This document shows, in pieces, positions 1-8,785 of a stretch of 48,340 bases of DNA. How positions within the stretch are numbered: the stretch's first letter is position 1; each line of letters begins with the position of its first letter. Under the pieces are notes generated by a model, which saw nothing but the letters and a program-made list of their open reading frames with translations, did no database searches and was not told the origin of the DNA. Location of the stretch: NCBI GenBank assembly GCA_902567765.1, contig CACFNI010000008.1, forward strand, positions 1 to 48,340, in the 5' to 3' direction. The stretch is from an uncultured Pelagibacteraceae bacterium (GTDB taxonomy: Bacteria > Pseudomonadota > Alphaproteobacteria > Pelagibacterales > Pelagibacteraceae). The translations under genes and the position numbers were made by a program.

Positions 1-125
1 AATGTCAACATATTTTTTCACTTTTTATTTCAATTCAAAATTGTAAAAATTAAATTAGACTAAAATATTTATTTGTATATACAATATTGGTTAAAGACTC
101 AAAAAAAATAATTTAAGGGAAAAAA
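1..125. other. Left-edge non-coding leader
   Basis: This A/T-rich stretch before the first gene has stops in all frames I read and no visible end of an upstream gene. It contains a perfect 12-base palindrome TTGTATATACAA (73-84), a possible operator. The good ribosome binding site AAGGGA (115-120) lies 5 bases before the ATG at 126. I could not fit a convincing -35/-10 pair. Confidence 0.5.
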
Positions 126-956
126 ATGGCAAAATATTTAGTTGAAACTTATTATACGTGCAGTTTTAAAGTAAGTCACTATCTTGATAATGTTAATGAA
201 GCTGAATTATCAAGCTTAGAAAAGAGAGATGATGGAAAATTTGAAATTTTAGATGTGAAGTTAGACAATAGAAAAACAAAAAATTTAGTTTCAAAAAATA
301 ATAAAAGTAATAATGAAGTAAGTAATTTAGATATACAATCTGAAAAACCACAACCAAAAATAGTTACTAAAGATACTAATCAAAAATTTGTAAACAAAAT
401 AAATGAAGGCATTGGCAAGAGGCTTAGTATGCCAGATAGAAGAAAGGGCTACATTCAAAAAGCGAGTATAGGTGATCATAAAATTTATCTTCATACAGGA
501 GAGTATGAAGATGGAAAAATTGGAGAAATATTCATTGATACAAGTAAAGAAGGAGAATTGGTTAAAGCTTTAATGAACAATTTTGCAATAGCAATTTCAC
601 TTGGACTTCAATACGGAGTTCCATTAGACGAGTTTATAAATGCATATGTAGGTACAAAATTTGAACCATCGGGAAAAGTTTATGGAAATGATAGAATTTT
701 AAGTGCTTCATCATTGCTCGACTACATATTCAGAGAGCTAGCTATCTCTTATCAGAATAGAGAAGATTTAGCTCATACTCCTTCTATAGGAAATTCAGAA
801 AAGTCTAATATTAACGATGACTCAAATAGCGATGACCAAAATCAATTTTTGAAAATTGTTAAAGACTTAACAAGTAAAGGTTTTGTAAGAAGTAATTATA
901 AAAAAAATCTAGTTGATTTGTCAGATATTAAAATTAACTTAAAAGGAAAAAAATAA
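126..956 (+). CDS. Stand-alone NrdJ C-terminal-like (TSCPD-type) protein
   Basis: The 276-aa protein has three parts. Residues 1-55 begin with the YTCSF segment, residues 55-95 are a low-complexity Asn/Lys linker, and residues about 100-220 closely resemble a segment near the C terminus of alphaproteobacterial adenosylcobalamin-dependent ribonucleotide reductase (NrdJ). Recognisable strings are [48 protein letters not shown] and [12 protein letters not shown]. The catalytic (alpha/beta)10 barrel of NrdJ is absent, as is the Cys-rich tail, so this is not a reductase by itself. It may assist or regulate a ribonucleotide reductase, but that is inference. The start follows AAGGGA at good spacing. 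The gene ends one base from the convergent aspS. Family resemblance is strong; function is unknown. Confidence 0.75.
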   Translation: MAKYLVETYYTCSFKVSHYLDNVNEAELSSLEKRDDGKFEILDVKLDNRKTKNLVSKNNKSNNEVSNLDIQSEKPQPKIVTKDTNQKFVNKINEGIGKRLSMPDRRKGYIQKASIGDHKIYLHTGEYEDGKIGEIFIDTSKEGELVKALMNNFAIAISLGLQYGVPLDEFINAYVGTKFEPSGKVYGNDRILSASSLLDYIFRELAISYQNREDLAHTPSIGNSEKSNINDDSNSDDQNQFLKIVKDLTSKGFVRSNYKKNLVDLSDIKINLKGKK

Positions 957-957
957 G

Positions 958-2739
958 TTATTTTTTCTTTTTTAATAATATATTTAGTTCCTTTAATTGA
1001 TTTTCCGAAACTTCAGAGGGAGCATTCATCATCAAGTCTTCAGCATTTTGATTCATTGGAAACATGGTAACTTCTCTAATATTTTTTTCATCGGCTAATA
1101 ACATTACTATTCTGTCAATCCCTGGTGCTATACCTCCATGTGGCGGAGCTCCATAACTAAGTGCATTTATCATTCCACTGAATTTATCATCTACTTTTTT
1201 TTTATCATAACCTGCTAGAGAAAAAAGTTTATACATTAATTCTGGTTTATGGTTTCTTATAGCTCCCGATGATAATTCAACGCCATTACAAACTATGTCG
1301 TACTGATATGCTTTTAAATTTAATGGATTTTTTAAATCTAATTTATCTATATCGCCTTGTGGCATTGAAAAAGGATTATGACTAAATTTAAGTTTATTAT
1401 TCTCATCCATTTCAAACATCGGGTAATCAACTATCCAACAGAAACTAAAAGAATTTTTATTAATTAAATCTAAATCTTCTGCTATCTTGTCCCTTGCGAT
1501 TGATGAAATTTTTTCTACTTCGGGAGTTTTTCCACAAGATAAAAACACACTATCCCCTTCCTTGGCTCCAGTTATTTTCATTATTTCCTTTAAAGATTCT
1601 TTTGAAAAAAATTTTCCAACTGGTCCTTTTGCTGAAATTTCTTTTTGTTTTTCAATTGTAAAATACGCCAAACCTGAGGCTCCTTGATCTTTGGCCCATT
1701 TATCAATGTTATCAAAAAAGCTTCTAGGTTTTTGGACTGTGCCTTTCGTGATTATTGCACGTACTTTTGATCCAGATTTTACTAACTTTTTAAATATTTC
1801 AAATTTTACATCCTCTCTTATAAAAATTTCTGTTAAATCATAAATTATTAAAGGATTACGTAAATCAGGTTTATCGGTTCCATATTTTATCATTGCCTCT
1901 TCATAAGGAATTCGAGGAAATTTTTCACTTGTAATTTTTTTTGAAGAAAATTTTTTAAACAAATTAATCATTAGTTTTTCTATTACGTTAAACACATCCT
2001 CTTGTTCAACAAATGACATTTCTAAGTCAAGCTGATAAAATTCACCTGGACTTCTATCTGATCTAGCATCTTCGTCTCTAAAGCATGGAGCTATCTGAAA
2101 ATATTTATCAAATCCAGAAACCATAATAAGCTGTTTAAATTGTTGAGGTGCTTGAGGTAAGGCATAAAATTTTCCAGGATTTAATCTGCTTGGAACTAAA
2201 AAATCTCTTGCACCCTCCGGACTTGATGAAGTTAAAATCGGTGTTTGAAATTCTAAAAAACCTAACTCATTCATTTCCTTTCTTATAAAAGAAATAACTT
2301 TTGAACGTAAAATAATATTTTCATGAATTTTTTTTCTTCTTAAGTCTAAAAACCTATACTTTAGTCTTATTTCTTCTGAATACTCTTGATCAGAGAACAC
2401 TGGCATAGGAAGTTCTTTACAGGTTCCAAGCACTTCAAAGGAATTTATAACTACTTCAATTTCTCCAGTTTTGAGTTCTAAGTTAATAGTTTCTTTTGTT
2501 CTCTCAACAACTTTGCCTAAAATTTTTATAACACTTTCTAATTGGATTTTTTCTAATTTGGCAAAATACTCATTGCTTTTATCAATTACACATTGAGTTA
2601 CGCCGTAATTATCTCTTAGATCAATAAATAATAAATTGCCATGATCACGTTTTTTATTGATCCATCCAGACAAAATAATATCTTTAGATTTATTATTTTT
2701 ATCTAACTCTCCACAATTATGTGTTCTATATTTATTCAA
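958..2739 (-). CDS. aspS: Aspartate--tRNA ligase (non-discriminating type)
   Basis: At 593 aa this is the usual length for a bacterial AspRS carrying the GAD insertion. It charges tRNA-Asp with aspartate in the cytoplasm. The N-terminal OB-fold anticodon domain holds GWINKKRDHGNLLFIDLRD (from residue 25). Class II motif 2 includes APCFRDEDARSDRSPGEFYQ, and motif 3 includes GGIAPGIDRIVMLLADE near residue 540. The His in RDHG (residue 33) sits where non-discriminating enzymes carry His and discriminating E. coli AspRS has Leu. This predicts that it also makes Asp-tRNA-Asn for GatCAB amidation, as in most alphaproteobacteria (inference). It follows the hda remnant by one base in the same direction. 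Confidence 0.96.
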   Translation of the reverse strand: MNKYRTHNCGELDKNNKSKDIILSGWINKKRDHGNLLFIDLRDNYGVTQCVIDKSNEYFAKLEKIQLESVIKILGKVVERTKETINLELKTGEIEVVINSFEVLGTCKELPMPVFSDQEYSEEIRLKYRFLDLRRKKIHENIILRSKVISFIRKEMNELGFLEFQTPILTSSSPEGARDFLVPSRLNPGKFYALPQAPQQFKQLIMVSGFDKYFQIAPCFRDEDARSDRSPGEFYQLDLEMSFVEQEDVFNVIEKLMINLFKKFSSKKITSEKFPRIPYEEAMIKYGTDKPDLRNPLIIYDLTEIFIREDVKFEIFKKLVKSGSKVRAIITKGTVQKPRSFFDNIDKWAKDQGASGLAYFTIEKQKEISAKGPVGKFFSKESLKEIMKITGAKEGDSVFLSCGKTPEVEKISSIARDKIAEDLDLINKNSFSFCWIVDYPMFEMDENNKLKFSHNPFSMPQGDIDKLDLKNPLNLKAYQYDIVCNGVELSSGAIRNHKPELMYKLFSLAGYDKKKVDDKFSGMINALSYGAPPHGGIAPGIDRIVMLLADEKNIREVTMFPMNQNAEDLMMNAPSEVSENQLKELNILLKKKK

Positions 2740-2740
2740 A

Positions 2741-2932
2741 CTAAGCTTTCAATACTTCTTTTATAGTCTTAAAATCTATTGGTTTTTTTTTTTTTAAACT
2801 CAATTCATCAATTTTATATATGAATTCAAATATTTTGCTATACGATCTATCTATTCTTTTAATAACAAAATCAATCAATTTTTTATCTATAGTAATCTGT
2901 CGATCTGAAAAGTTTTTTAATTTTTTTTCCAA
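2741..2932 (-). pseudogene. hda: 3' remnant of an hda/DnaA-like gene
   Basis: About 57 residues starting at KNFSDRQITIDKKLIDF match the C-terminal end of alphaproteobacterial Hda/DnaA-related proteins: F(S/A)DRQ, then an IKRIDRSY helix, then the PIDFKTIKEVL end. The AAA+ nucleotide-binding part expected upstream (about 150 residues) is missing. The coding strand instead runs into the accB reading frame across an A-rich tract at 2913-2928. The nominal TTG start lies inside the accB remnant and is unlikely to be real. In an intact genome Hda would act with the DNA clamp to inactivate DnaA-ATP. Either a genomic deletion or a misjoin created this fragment. Confidence 0.65.
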
Positions 2933-3131
2933 CTTCTACAAAATTCTTCGCACCTGGTTCAGGTGCTAAATATGCTGTTCCAATTATAGGGCTATTCACA
3001 GTTTTTTTCTCATCAATCTCTTCTTCAACTGGCTTTATAGCATCAACATCAATATTAATATCTTTAGTAGACCTTTTTAGTTCCTCTAAAACTTCTATTA
3101 ATTTTCTTATTATTTTTTTATCAATTTCCAT
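2883..3131 (-). pseudogene. accB: 5' remnant of accB (biotin carboxyl carrier protein)
   Basis: The 82-residue frame starts like BCCP (MEIDKKIIRKLIEVLEE), has a short acidic linker, and then begins the biotinyl domain with VNSPIIGTAYLAPEPGAK and FVEVGKKIKK. The rest of the domain, including the biotin-accepting MKM motif, is absent. After KKIKK the frame reads nine unrelated residues (LFRSTDYYR) and stops, because the DNA is now hda sequence in another frame. The linker also looks shorter than usual for a BCCP of about 150 aa. The ATG overlaps the end of aroQ by 11 bases, and aroQ-accB is a familiar neighbour pair. As drawn, the product cannot be biotinylated and fatty-acid synthesis would need another copy. 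Confidence 0.8.
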
Positions 3132-3567
3132 TTTTCAGCAATTCATGCATTGCAATTATGGCTAAAATATAACCATTGCTTCCGATTCCAAATATTCCTC
3201 CAGTTACGACATCACTTATAAGAGATTTTTTTCTAAATTCCTCTCTTTTATAAATGTTTGATATATGAAGCTCAATAATTGGTTTTTTAAATATACTCAG
3301 CGCATCTCTTATAGCAACCGAGGTATGAGTAAAACCTGCAGCATTAATTATTATTCCATCAATGTTTTTTCTTGCATTTTGTATAATATTTACTATCTCA
3401 CCTTCCACATTTGATTGTGTAAATTCTAGGTTAATATTTAACTCATCAGATTTTTTTAAACAATTTTTTTTTAAATCCTCATAGGTTATAGATCCATATT
3501 GTGATTGTTCTCTTTCACCTAATAGATTAAGATTTGGACCATTAATAATTAAAATATTATTACTCAT
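3121..3567 (-). CDS. aroQ: Type II 3-dehydroquinate dehydratase
   Basis: AroQ (148 aa, normal length) catalyses the third step of the shikimate pathway, 3-dehydroquinate to 3-dehydroshikimate. Signature segments are INGPNLNLLGEREQSQYG at the N terminus (with the catalytic Tyr), QSNVEGEIVNIIQNA, INAAGFTHTSVAIRDAL, and PIIELHISNIYKREEFR with the active-site His. Its start is only 16 bases from the divergent thiS start, so the two promoters must overlap the opposing genes. It is followed by the accB remnant. Confidence 0.96.
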   Translation of the reverse strand: MSNNILIINGPNLNLLGEREQSQYGSITYEDLKKNCLKKSDELNINLEFTQSNVEGEIVNIIQNARKNIDGIIINAAGFTHTSVAIRDALSIFKKPIIELHISNIYKREEFRKKSLISDVVTGGIFGIGSNGYILAIIAMHELLKNGN

Positions 3568-3583
3568 CTAATAATTATATATT

Positions 3584-3802
3584 ATGAAAAAAATAAAAAA
3601 AATAAAAATTAAAATAAACGGTAAATTATCAACAATTAAAGAGAAAGTTACTTTATATAGCTTTGTAAAAAAACTAAAAGTACCACTTAAAAAGGTTGCA
3701 ATTGAATTAAATCAGGAAATAGTTAATAAAAACCGCATAAAAAATATTAAACTTAAACATAATGACAAAATTGAAATAGTTCATTTTATAGGAGGAGGTT
3801 AA
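3584..3802 (+). CDS. thiS: Sulfur carrier protein ThiS
   Basis: A 72-aa ubiquitin-like protein very rich in Lys and Ile, with the C-terminal tail HFIGGG. The terminal Gly-Gly is adenylated and converted to a thiocarboxylate that gives sulfur to the thiamin thiazole. Length fits the family (about 65-75 aa). It is directly followed by thiG, its partner enzyme. The last three Gly codons (GGA GGA GGT) double as the ribosome binding site of thiG. Confidence 0.9.
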   Translation: MKKIKKIKIKINGKLSTIKEKVTLYSFVKKLKVPLKKVAIELNQEIVNKNRIKNIKLKHNDKIEIVHFIGGG

Positions 3803-3806
3803 TTTG
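3791..3806 (+). promoter_or_regulatory. thiG ribosome binding site inside the thiS stop region, with TTG start
   Basis: GGAGGAGG (3791-3798) encodes the C-terminal glycines of ThiS and is also an almost ideal Shine-Dalgarno sequence. It lies 5 bases before the TTG start of thiG at 3804. The thiS stop TAA is at 3800-3802, so the genes are separated by a single base and are probably translationally coupled. Confidence 0.75.
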
Positions 3807-4577
3807 AAAAAAGATCAATTAAAAATTGCGAAAAAAAAATTTAATTCGAGACTGATTGTTGGTACAGGTAAATATAAAAATATGTCAGAATGCGCAAGAG
3901 CAGTAAAGTTTTCTGGAGCCGAAATTGTTACTGTAGCGGTAAGGAGAGTAAATATTTCTGATAAAAATAAACCTTTATTAATGGATTACCTAGATCCAAA
4001 GAAAATTACCTATTTACCTAATACAGCAGGATGCTTCAATTCTAAGGAAGCTCTTAGAACTTTGAGGCTAGCAAGAGAAATTGGTGGATGGAAGTTAGTA
4101 AAACTCGAGGTTCTTGGAGATAAAAAAACTTTGTACCCTGATATGATTGAAACATTGAATTCAACTAAAATTTTAACCAAAGAGGGTTTTAAAGTTATGG
4201 TTTATTGCACAGATGATCCACTTATGGCAAAAAAATTAGAAGATGTTGGAGCAAGTGCCATAATGCCTTTAGCAGCTCCAATAGGATCAGGCTTAGGAAT
4301 CCAAAACAAAATAAATATTCAGATAATTAGACGTCAAACAAAATTACCAGTCATCATAGATGCTGGTCTTGGACAAGCTTCAGACGCTTCAATAGCAATG
4401 GAGCTAGGGTGCGACGGTGTTTTAGTTAATACAGCAATCGCTATGGCAAAAAATCCTATTCAAATGGCATTGGCTTTTAAAAATGCTGTAATTGCTGGAA
4501 GACAATCATATCTTTCTGGAAGAATTGAAAAAACAATTTTTGGAAAACCATCTTCACCAAAAAAAGGAATTATTTAA
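3804..4577 (+). CDS. thiG: Thiazole synthase ThiG
   Basis: ThiG (257 aa, normal length) condenses deoxyxylulose phosphate, dehydroglycine and ThiS-thiocarboxylate into thiazole phosphate. Visible motifs are the N-terminal [20 protein letters not shown], the LVKLEVLGD segment with the Schiff-base Lys, [29 protein letters not shown] and the phosphate-binding [20 protein letters not shown]. The start codon is TTG, supported by a strong ribosome binding site; no better ATG lies nearby. No thiF, thiO, thiE or thiC is adjacent. SAR11 is known to lack thiC and to need an external pyrimidine precursor while making the thiazole. It converges on rne, and the two stops share the bases TTAA. Confidence 0.95.
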   Translation: MKKDQLKIAKKKFNSRLIVGTGKYKNMSECARAVKFSGAEIVTVAVRRVNISDKNKPLLMDYLDPKKITYLPNTAGCFNSKEALRTLRLAREIGGWKLVKLEVLGDKKTLYPDMIETLNSTKILTKEGFKVMVYCTDDPLMAKKLEDVGASAIMPLAAPIGSGLGIQNKINIQIIRRQTKLPVIIDAGLGQASDASIAMELGCDGVLVNTAIAMAKNPIQMALAFKNAVIAGRQSYLSGRIEKTIFGKPSSPKKGII

Positions 4578-6345
4578 TTTTTTTTTCTATGAAATTTTTT
4601 TCTAAAGAATTTTTTCTTTTTAAACGGGCCTTTTCTAGAAATTTTTTTGACCTCTATTTCATTACTACTTAGATTCGTAACCTTTCTAAGTTGCGAGAAA
4701 ATTTCTATTTTTTCCAATGTTTTTTTAGATTTGTTTTGAAGATCAATAATATATTCTGGTATTATTAATGAATTTTCAGATATTATTTTTATTTTAATTT
4801 TATTTTTTTTTTCGAAGTATTTTAAATCTTCAATAAAATTTTCCTTCATAAAATTTGAAATTTTTTCACAAATTTTTAGCTCAACAAATTTCGCTTTATT
4901 TGAAATTGATTTTATTTCTATTAATTTTAAAACCTTAAAAGCAAAAGATTCATTTGTTAATGCAACTTCCCATTTAACAGAACTTTCCCTAAGTCTTTGC
5001 CTAGACATTTCAAGCAAACCAAAGTTGCTAATTCTTCCTATTTGAATTCTAGCTCTATCTGTTCTGCATTTTTCTTTAAGTCTTTTTTCAACATGTCTTC
5101 TATTGCCAAAACTTAACATATCTATAAAGTCTATAATTATCAGTCCAGACAAATCTCTAATTTTAATTTGTCTAGATATTTCATCTGCTGCTTCAAGATT
5201 TGTATCTAACGCTGTACTTTCAACGTTTTTTTGTTTAATAGATTTACCGGAATTTACATCTATTGAAACTAAGGCTTCAGTTGGATTTATTACTAGATAA
5301 CCACCTGAATTTAATTTGACTTGTGTATCGAAAATTTCGTTTAGTTTATTCTCTATATTTTCTTTATAAAATAAAGGTATTTTATCTCGATATTTTTTTA
5401 TTTTTCTAACGTGGCTCGGCATAATCATTTTCATAAAGTTTTGGGCTTTTTTATATCCTTCATTTCCTTCTACTATTATATTTTTTGTATCTTCATCATA
5501 CATATCTCTCAAAGTTCTTTTTATAATTTCACTTTCTTGATGAATTAATGTAGGTGCGATTGAATTGATTGCTGTTTCTTTAATAGAGTTCCAGACATTT
5601 ATCAAATTTTGAAGATCGTGATTTATTTCGTTTTTTGTTTTATTTGATCCTGCTGTTCGAACAATTAAACCCATTTCATTGGGAATTTCGATTTCGTTTA
5701 GAATACTTCTTATTTTTTTTCTATCATTGGGGTTAAAAATTTTTCTAGAAATTCCACCTCCTTTTGGTGTATTGGGCATTAAAACAATGTATTTTCCTGC
5801 AATTGATATAAATGTTGTAAGAGCAGCTCCTTTAAGACCTCTCTCATCTTTTAAGACTTGAACAAGAATAACTTGGTTTGGTTTTATAACCTCTTGAATT
5901 TTGTATCTTTTTGGACGAAATTTTTTTTCCTTTTTTCATTCTCTTCTACACTATTTGAGTTTTCAGGATTTTTTTCTACAGGGTCAGCAATTTCAAGATT
6001 ACCTTCACTCAAATTTTTTTCTTCTATTTTTTGGCTTTCTTTTTGAAGTTCTTCTCTTGCTTTCTCTTCTTCTTCTTTTATTTTTTGTAAATCACTTTGA
6101 GGAATTTGATAGTAATCGGACTGGATATCATTAAAAGATAGAAAACCATGTCTATCTCGACCAAAATCTATGAAGGCAGCTTGTAATGACGGTTCTACTC
6201 TGCTTACTTTTCCTAAGTAAATATTATTTTTAATTAGCTTACTTTTTACACTTTCGTACTCGTAATCCTCAATATAATCATTTGATTTAAGTACAACTCG
6301 TGTTTCATTTGGATGCGAAGCATCAATGTATAAATTTTTTTCCAT
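4574..6345 (-). CDS. rne: Ribonuclease E/G family endoribonuclease, split by a one-base frameshift
   Basis: The reading frame is interrupted. The 5' part (6345 to about 5929) encodes the first half of the S1 domain followed by a Glu-rich insert typical of alphaproteobacterial RNase E. The 3' part, to 4574, encodes [31 protein letters not shown] and the DNase I-like catalytic core. One extra A in the coding-strand run of eight (plus-strand T run 5921-5928) joins the halves into a 590-aa protein. Catalytic Asp residues are present in VSIDVNSG and IIIDFIDM. The Zn-link CPxCxGTG expected after MSRQRLR is absent, and there is no degradosome scaffold; the tail is a short basic Lys/Arg stretch. It initiates mRNA decay and rRNA/tRNA processing. 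A sequencing error, slippage or genuine mutation could explain the break. Confidence 0.88.
5921..5928 (-). other. A8 homopolymer where the rne frame breaks
   Basis: The coding strand reads AGG followed by eight A and TTTCGTCC. With eight A the upstream frame ends 13 codons later at a TAA. With nine A it continues as [14 protein letters not shown] into the conserved RNase E sequence. Both flanks are clearly rne, so the lesion is a single missing base or a slippage site. Confidence 0.8.
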
Positions 6346-6448
6346 AAAATATTAGTTAATTGTTTCATTTATTTTAATAATTTTTATAAATTTTGTTTAT
6401 TTTTTTGTGCCATATGTTTAACAAATTCGTATATTAAATTATACAAAA
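6346..6448. other. Divergent rne/mrcA intergenic region
   Basis: 103 bases of very A/T-rich DNA lie between the start codons of rne (leftward) and mrcA (rightward). Promoters for both genes should lie here, but I could not assign a -35/-10 pair with acceptable spacing. No ribosome binding site is obvious before mrcA. Confidence 0.4.
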
Positions 6449-8785
6449 ATGAGTCAATTTATTAAAAAAATTTTAATGCTGGTTTCCAGCGTTTTTTTAT
6501 TTATCTCAATATGCATACTTGCAGTTTTATGGGCATTTTCAAATAATCTACCGGATTATAGGTTTTTAAAGAATTATAAACCTCCAGTATCTAGCAAAGT
6601 TTATTCAGGTGAGGGAGAACTTGTAAGTGATTTTTCCTCTGAAAAAAGAATATTTGTACCCTATGAAGCAATCCCTAAAAAAATAATAAACTCTTTTTTA
6701 TCGGCTGAGGATAAAAATTTTTTTACTCACCCTGGAGTTGATGCAAAAGGTGTATTAAGAGCGATAATAAACAACATATATAATTTGATTAATTCAAAAA
6801 GATTAGAAGGAGCTTCGACAATAACACAACAGGTAGCTAAAAACTTTTTATTAACCAATGAAGTTAGTTTTAAAAGAAAATTAAAAGAGGCTATTTTAGC
6901 ATTTAGAATTGAAAGGGCATTAAGCAAAGAGCGAATTTTAGAACTTTATCTTAACCAAATATATTTAGGAGAGGGAACTTACGGTATTGCTTCAGCAAGC
7001 CTTAAATATTTCGATCAACCTATTAATGAGCTAGGGTACGAACAATCTGCACTACTTGCTGCTTTACCTAAGGCTCCAAGTCGATACAATCCTTATAAAA
7101 ATATTAAAGTAGCGGAATTTAGAAGAAATTTAGTTTTAAAAAATCTATTAGATAACGAATATATAAATAAGGAAAATTACGAAAAATTTAAGAAAAGTGA
7201 AATAAAACTTAAAAAAAGAAAAATATATTTAGAGGATACTAGATATTACGTTGAAGATATAAGAAAAAATATTGTAGAAAAATTTGGTTTTGAAAAAGTC
7301 TATAAACAAGGTTTTAATATAAAAACTCCTTTAAATTTAAATTTGCAAAATGTAGCCACGCAGTCTTTAAGAAAGGGTCTTATAGAATATGATCAAAGAA
7401 GAGGCTGGAGAGGGCCAATTTTAAATAAAAAAATAACACAAACTTGGAATAAGGATTTAGATGAACATTTTCTAGAGAAATCTTTAGATTGGCAAATAGC
7501 AATTGTAAAAAATATTAATGAATATTCGGCTGATATTGAAACAATAAATAAAAAAAAAGGTAAAATTGTTTCCTCAGGTATAGCATGGACTAAAAAAAAA
7601 TTTGAGAATTTATTAAAGACTGGAGATATTATTTATGTTAACAAAAAAGAAAATAATTTTTATGAGTTAAAACAATTACCTCAAGCTAATGGATCTATTA
7701 TAGTTATGGATCCGTTTACAGGCCGAGTACTCGCGCTAAATGGAGGTTTTAGTTTTAAAATAAGTGAGTTTAACAGAGCGACGCAGGCTTTAAGGCAACC
7801 TGGATCAGCATTTAAACCATTTATTTATACTTTAGCTCTAGAAAATAAATATTCTCCTTCAACATTAATTCTTGATGCTCCTCTAGTTTTAGAACAAGGA
7901 ACAGATCTTAAAATGTGGAAACCAGAAAATTATGGAAAAAAATTTTACGGTCCATCAACTTTAAGAACAGGTTTAGAGAAATCTCGAAACTTAATGACTG
8001 TAAGAGTGGCACAAGACATAGGAGTTAAGAAAATAGTAGATTTTTCAAAAACTCTTGGAATTTATGAAAATCCAGAGGAGTTACTTTCAATTTCTTTAGG
8101 ATCAACCGAAACAACTCTTTTAAAATTAACGACTGCATACTGCTCATTCGTAAATGGTGGAAAGTTAGTTAAACCAATTATGATTGATAGAATTCAAGAT
8201 AGTGAGGGAAATACGATATACAATTCAGAGAAAAGAATTTGTGATAATTGCAAACATATATCTTTTGAGAGTGACAATACTCCTAAAATTAAAGATAATT
8301 TTGAACAAATTTTTTCACAAGAAAGCGCGTATCAAATGATATCAATGTTAGAAGGTGCAGTCAAAAGAGGAACTGGAAAAAAACTTAGAGATTTAAATTT
8401 AGATATAGCCGGCAAAACAGGAACTACAAACAAAAATACTGACACTTGGTTTATAGGCTTTACATCTAAATTAGTAATAGGCGTTTATGTCGGAATGGAT
8501 GAACCTAAACCTTTAGGAAAATTTGAAACTGGAGCTAAAACTGCAATGCCTATTTTTAAGGAATTTGTAAAAAAAGCTATAAAAAAAAAAGATGCAAGAC
8601 CTTTTAAAGTTGCAGATAATATAACAATGATGGTTGTTGATCCATTAAGTGGAAAAAAATCTAGTTTTGCTTCCAAAAAAACAATAATTGAGGCATTCAA
8701 AAAGAATAATCAATCAAAAATAAAAGATGAAAATATTGATATTAATAATAGATTTAAAAACAATAATATATTAAGGTTTTATTAA
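6449..8785 (+). CDS. mrcA: Penicillin-binding protein 1A (bifunctional class A PBP)
   Basis: A 778-aa inner-membrane enzyme that polymerises and cross-links peptidoglycan. One N-terminal membrane anchor (residues about 8-30) is followed by the glycosyltransferase-51 domain with EDKNFFTHPGVD, GASTITQQVAKNFLL and LELYLNQIYLGEGTYGIA. The transpeptidase domain carries the SxxK nucleophile in RQPGSAFKPF, the SRN motif (EKSRNLMT) and KTGTT. The order rne-mrcA-prfB is familiar in alphaproteobacteria. Its stop codon overlaps the prfB ATG by one base. Confidence 0.95.
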   Translation: MSQFIKKILMLVSSVFLFISICILAVLWAFSNNLPDYRFLKNYKPPVSSKVYSGEGELVSDFSSEKRIFVPYEAIPKKIINSFLSAEDKNFFTHPGVDAKGVLRAIINNIYNLINSKRLEGASTITQQVAKNFLLTNEVSFKRKLKEAILAFRIERALSKERILELYLNQIYLGEGTYGIASASLKYFDQPINELGYEQSALLAALPKAPSRYNPYKNIKVAEFRRNLVLKNLLDNEYINKENYEKFKKSEIKLKKRKIYLEDTRYYVEDIRKNIVEKFGFEKVYKQGFNIKTPLNLNLQNVATQSLRKGLIEYDQRRGWRGPILNKKITQTWNKDLDEHFLEKSLDWQIAIVKNINEYSADIETINKKKGKIVSSGIAWTKKKFENLLKTGDIIYVNKKENNFYELKQLPQANGSIIVMDPFTGRVLALNGGFSFKISEFNRATQALRQPGSAFKPFIYTLALENKYSPSTLILDAPLVLEQGTDLKMWKPENYGKKFYGPSTLRTGLEKSRNLMTVRVAQDIGVKKIVDFSKTLGIYENPEELLSISLGSTETTLLKLTTAYCSFVNGGKLVKPIMIDRIQDSEGNTIYNSEKRICDNCKHISFESDNTPKIKDNFEQIFSQESAYQMISMLEGAVKRGTGKKLRDLNLDIAGKTGTTNKNTDTWFIGFTSKLVIGVYVGMDEPKPLGKFETGAKTAMPIFKEFVKKAIKKKDARPFKVADNITMMVVDPLSGKKSSFASKKTIIEAFKKNNQSKIKDENIDINNRFKNNNILRFY

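Noticed and set aside
73..84. TTGTATATACAA as an NrdR box for the NrdJ-like gene
   Set aside because: It does not fit the NrdR consensus well, and a single short A/T palindrome is expected by chance in this DNA.
2741..3131. A genuine AccB-Hda fusion protein
   Set aside because: The two parts are in different reading frames and both lack their key domains, so no fusion product is encoded.
5901..6134. 77-aa Phe/Leu-rich plus-strand ORF that could look like a membrane protein
   Set aside because: It is the complement of the Glu/Lys-rich insert of rne, which forces a hydrophobic shadow.
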